This document shows, piece after piece, positions 5,426 through 5,611 of a DNA stretch of 5,611 bases. Position numbers and translations under genes: made by a program. This stretch comes from Clostridia bacterium (GTDB taxonomy: Bacteria > Bacillota > Clostridia > Oscillospirales > CAG-272), in the NCBI GenBank assembly GCA_017504335.1, contig JAFVRI010000058.1, positions 1 through 5,611 on the forward strand, written 5' to 3'. A model generated the notes under the pieces. It was not told the DNA's origin, ran no database searches, and saw only the letters and a list, made by a program, of their open reading frames with translations. Position 1 is the stretch's first letter; the number at the start of each line of letters is the position of its first letter.

Positions 5426-5611
5426 ATGGTGGAACAACACGAAAATCCTATTGTGTTTATAAGTTATTCGCAAGATACTGTTGCTTTTGCGGATAAAGTA
5501 CTTGCGTTTTCAAATAGATTGCGAAGTGAAGGTATTGATGCTATTTTAGATCAGTATGAGGAGGCTCCTACCGAAGGATGGCCTCGTTGGATGGAAAACA
5601 GCATAAACAAA
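5426..5611 (+). CDS. SEFIR (TIR-like) domain protein, 5' part only
   Basis: The 62 codons in the window stay open to the edge. The translation starts MVEQHENPIVFISYSQDTV; PIVFISYS is the typical first strand and box 1 of SEFIR/TIR folds. It continues with a helix (ADKVLAFSNRLRSEGID), then the strand and loop AILDQYEEAPTEGWPRWME. The block LDQY plus GWPRWM is characteristic of bacterial SEFIR domains, relatives of the IL-17 receptor signalling domain and of TIR. In bacterial anti-phage systems TIR domains often degrade NAD or make signalling nucleotides. Whether this protein does so cannot be told without the remaining fold and the C-terminal sensor domain. It follows the Abi-type gene by 26 nt in the same direction and shares its low G+C, so the two probably form one transcription unit. 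Confidence 0.85.
   Translation, partial: MVEQHENPIVFISYSQDTVAFADKVLAFSNRLRSEGIDAILDQYEEAPTEGWPRWMENSINK

Larger units (their letters stand above)
4321..5611. mobile_element. Probable left end of a genomic island inserted after guaA
   Basis: Immediately after guaA the base composition drops: sampled 60-bp lines go from about 58-70% G+C in galK and guaA to about 33-38% in the genes after 4548. Codon use shifts with it towards A/T-ending codons. The genes change from housekeeping to defence-like. The 3' end of guaA is a known integration hotspot for genomic islands in many bacteria. The junction holds TGGCAAC repeats that could be integrase arm sites. No integrase gene and no second att copy are visible, so the boundary is inferred and the right end lies outside the window. 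Confidence 0.5.

Overview
The window looks like part of a Bacillota (Firmicutes) chromosome, most likely a Clostridia-type gut bacterium. The support is strong GGAGG Shine-Dalgarno sequences before almost every gene, extended -10 sigma-A-type promoters, GTG starts, and walJ-like and rlmH genes side by side. No rRNA, tRNA, CRISPR array, recombinase gene or complete insertion sequence is visible. All six recognisable genes are on the + strand.

Region 1 (1-3144) is a compact four-gene run behind one good promoter (-35 at 49, extended -10 at 72). The genes are a galactokinase, a small three-helix membrane protein of unknown function, a WalJ/YycJ-like metallo-beta-lactamase-fold hydrolase, and the 23S rRNA methyltransferase RlmH. 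Gaps are 16 and 12 nt, then a 38-nt overlap, so one transcript is likely. A housekeeping rRNA modification gene and a cell-envelope/DNA-related hydrolase thus appear to share transcription with a sugar kinase. The walJ-like gene contains a perfect 13-bp inverted repeat close to its start.

Region 2 (3145-4320) is an AT-rich intergenic stretch with a weak inverted repeat, phased A-tracts and a clear extended -10 promoter. It is followed by a gene for the ATP-pyrophosphatase and dimerisation part of GMP synthase. The protein is 333 aa and lacks the N-terminal glutamine amidotransferase domain normal for bacterial GuaA. Promoter, ribosome binding site and start all fit, so this is a stand-alone subunit and not a broken gene.

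Region 3 (4321-5611) is different DNA. Sampled 60-bp lines fall from about 58-70% G+C in galK and guaA to about 33-38%. Just after guaA come two TGGCAAC repeats 11 bp apart and an 11-bp hairpin. Then follow two closely spaced genes: a 283-aa abortive-infection protein with a HEPN-like R-N-x5-H motif, and the start of a SEFIR (TIR-like) domain protein cut by the window end. The 3' end of guaA is a known integration site for genomic islands, so this is best read as the first part of an inserted defence island. The two-gene Abi/HEPN plus SEFIR pair is the most interesting candidate system here.
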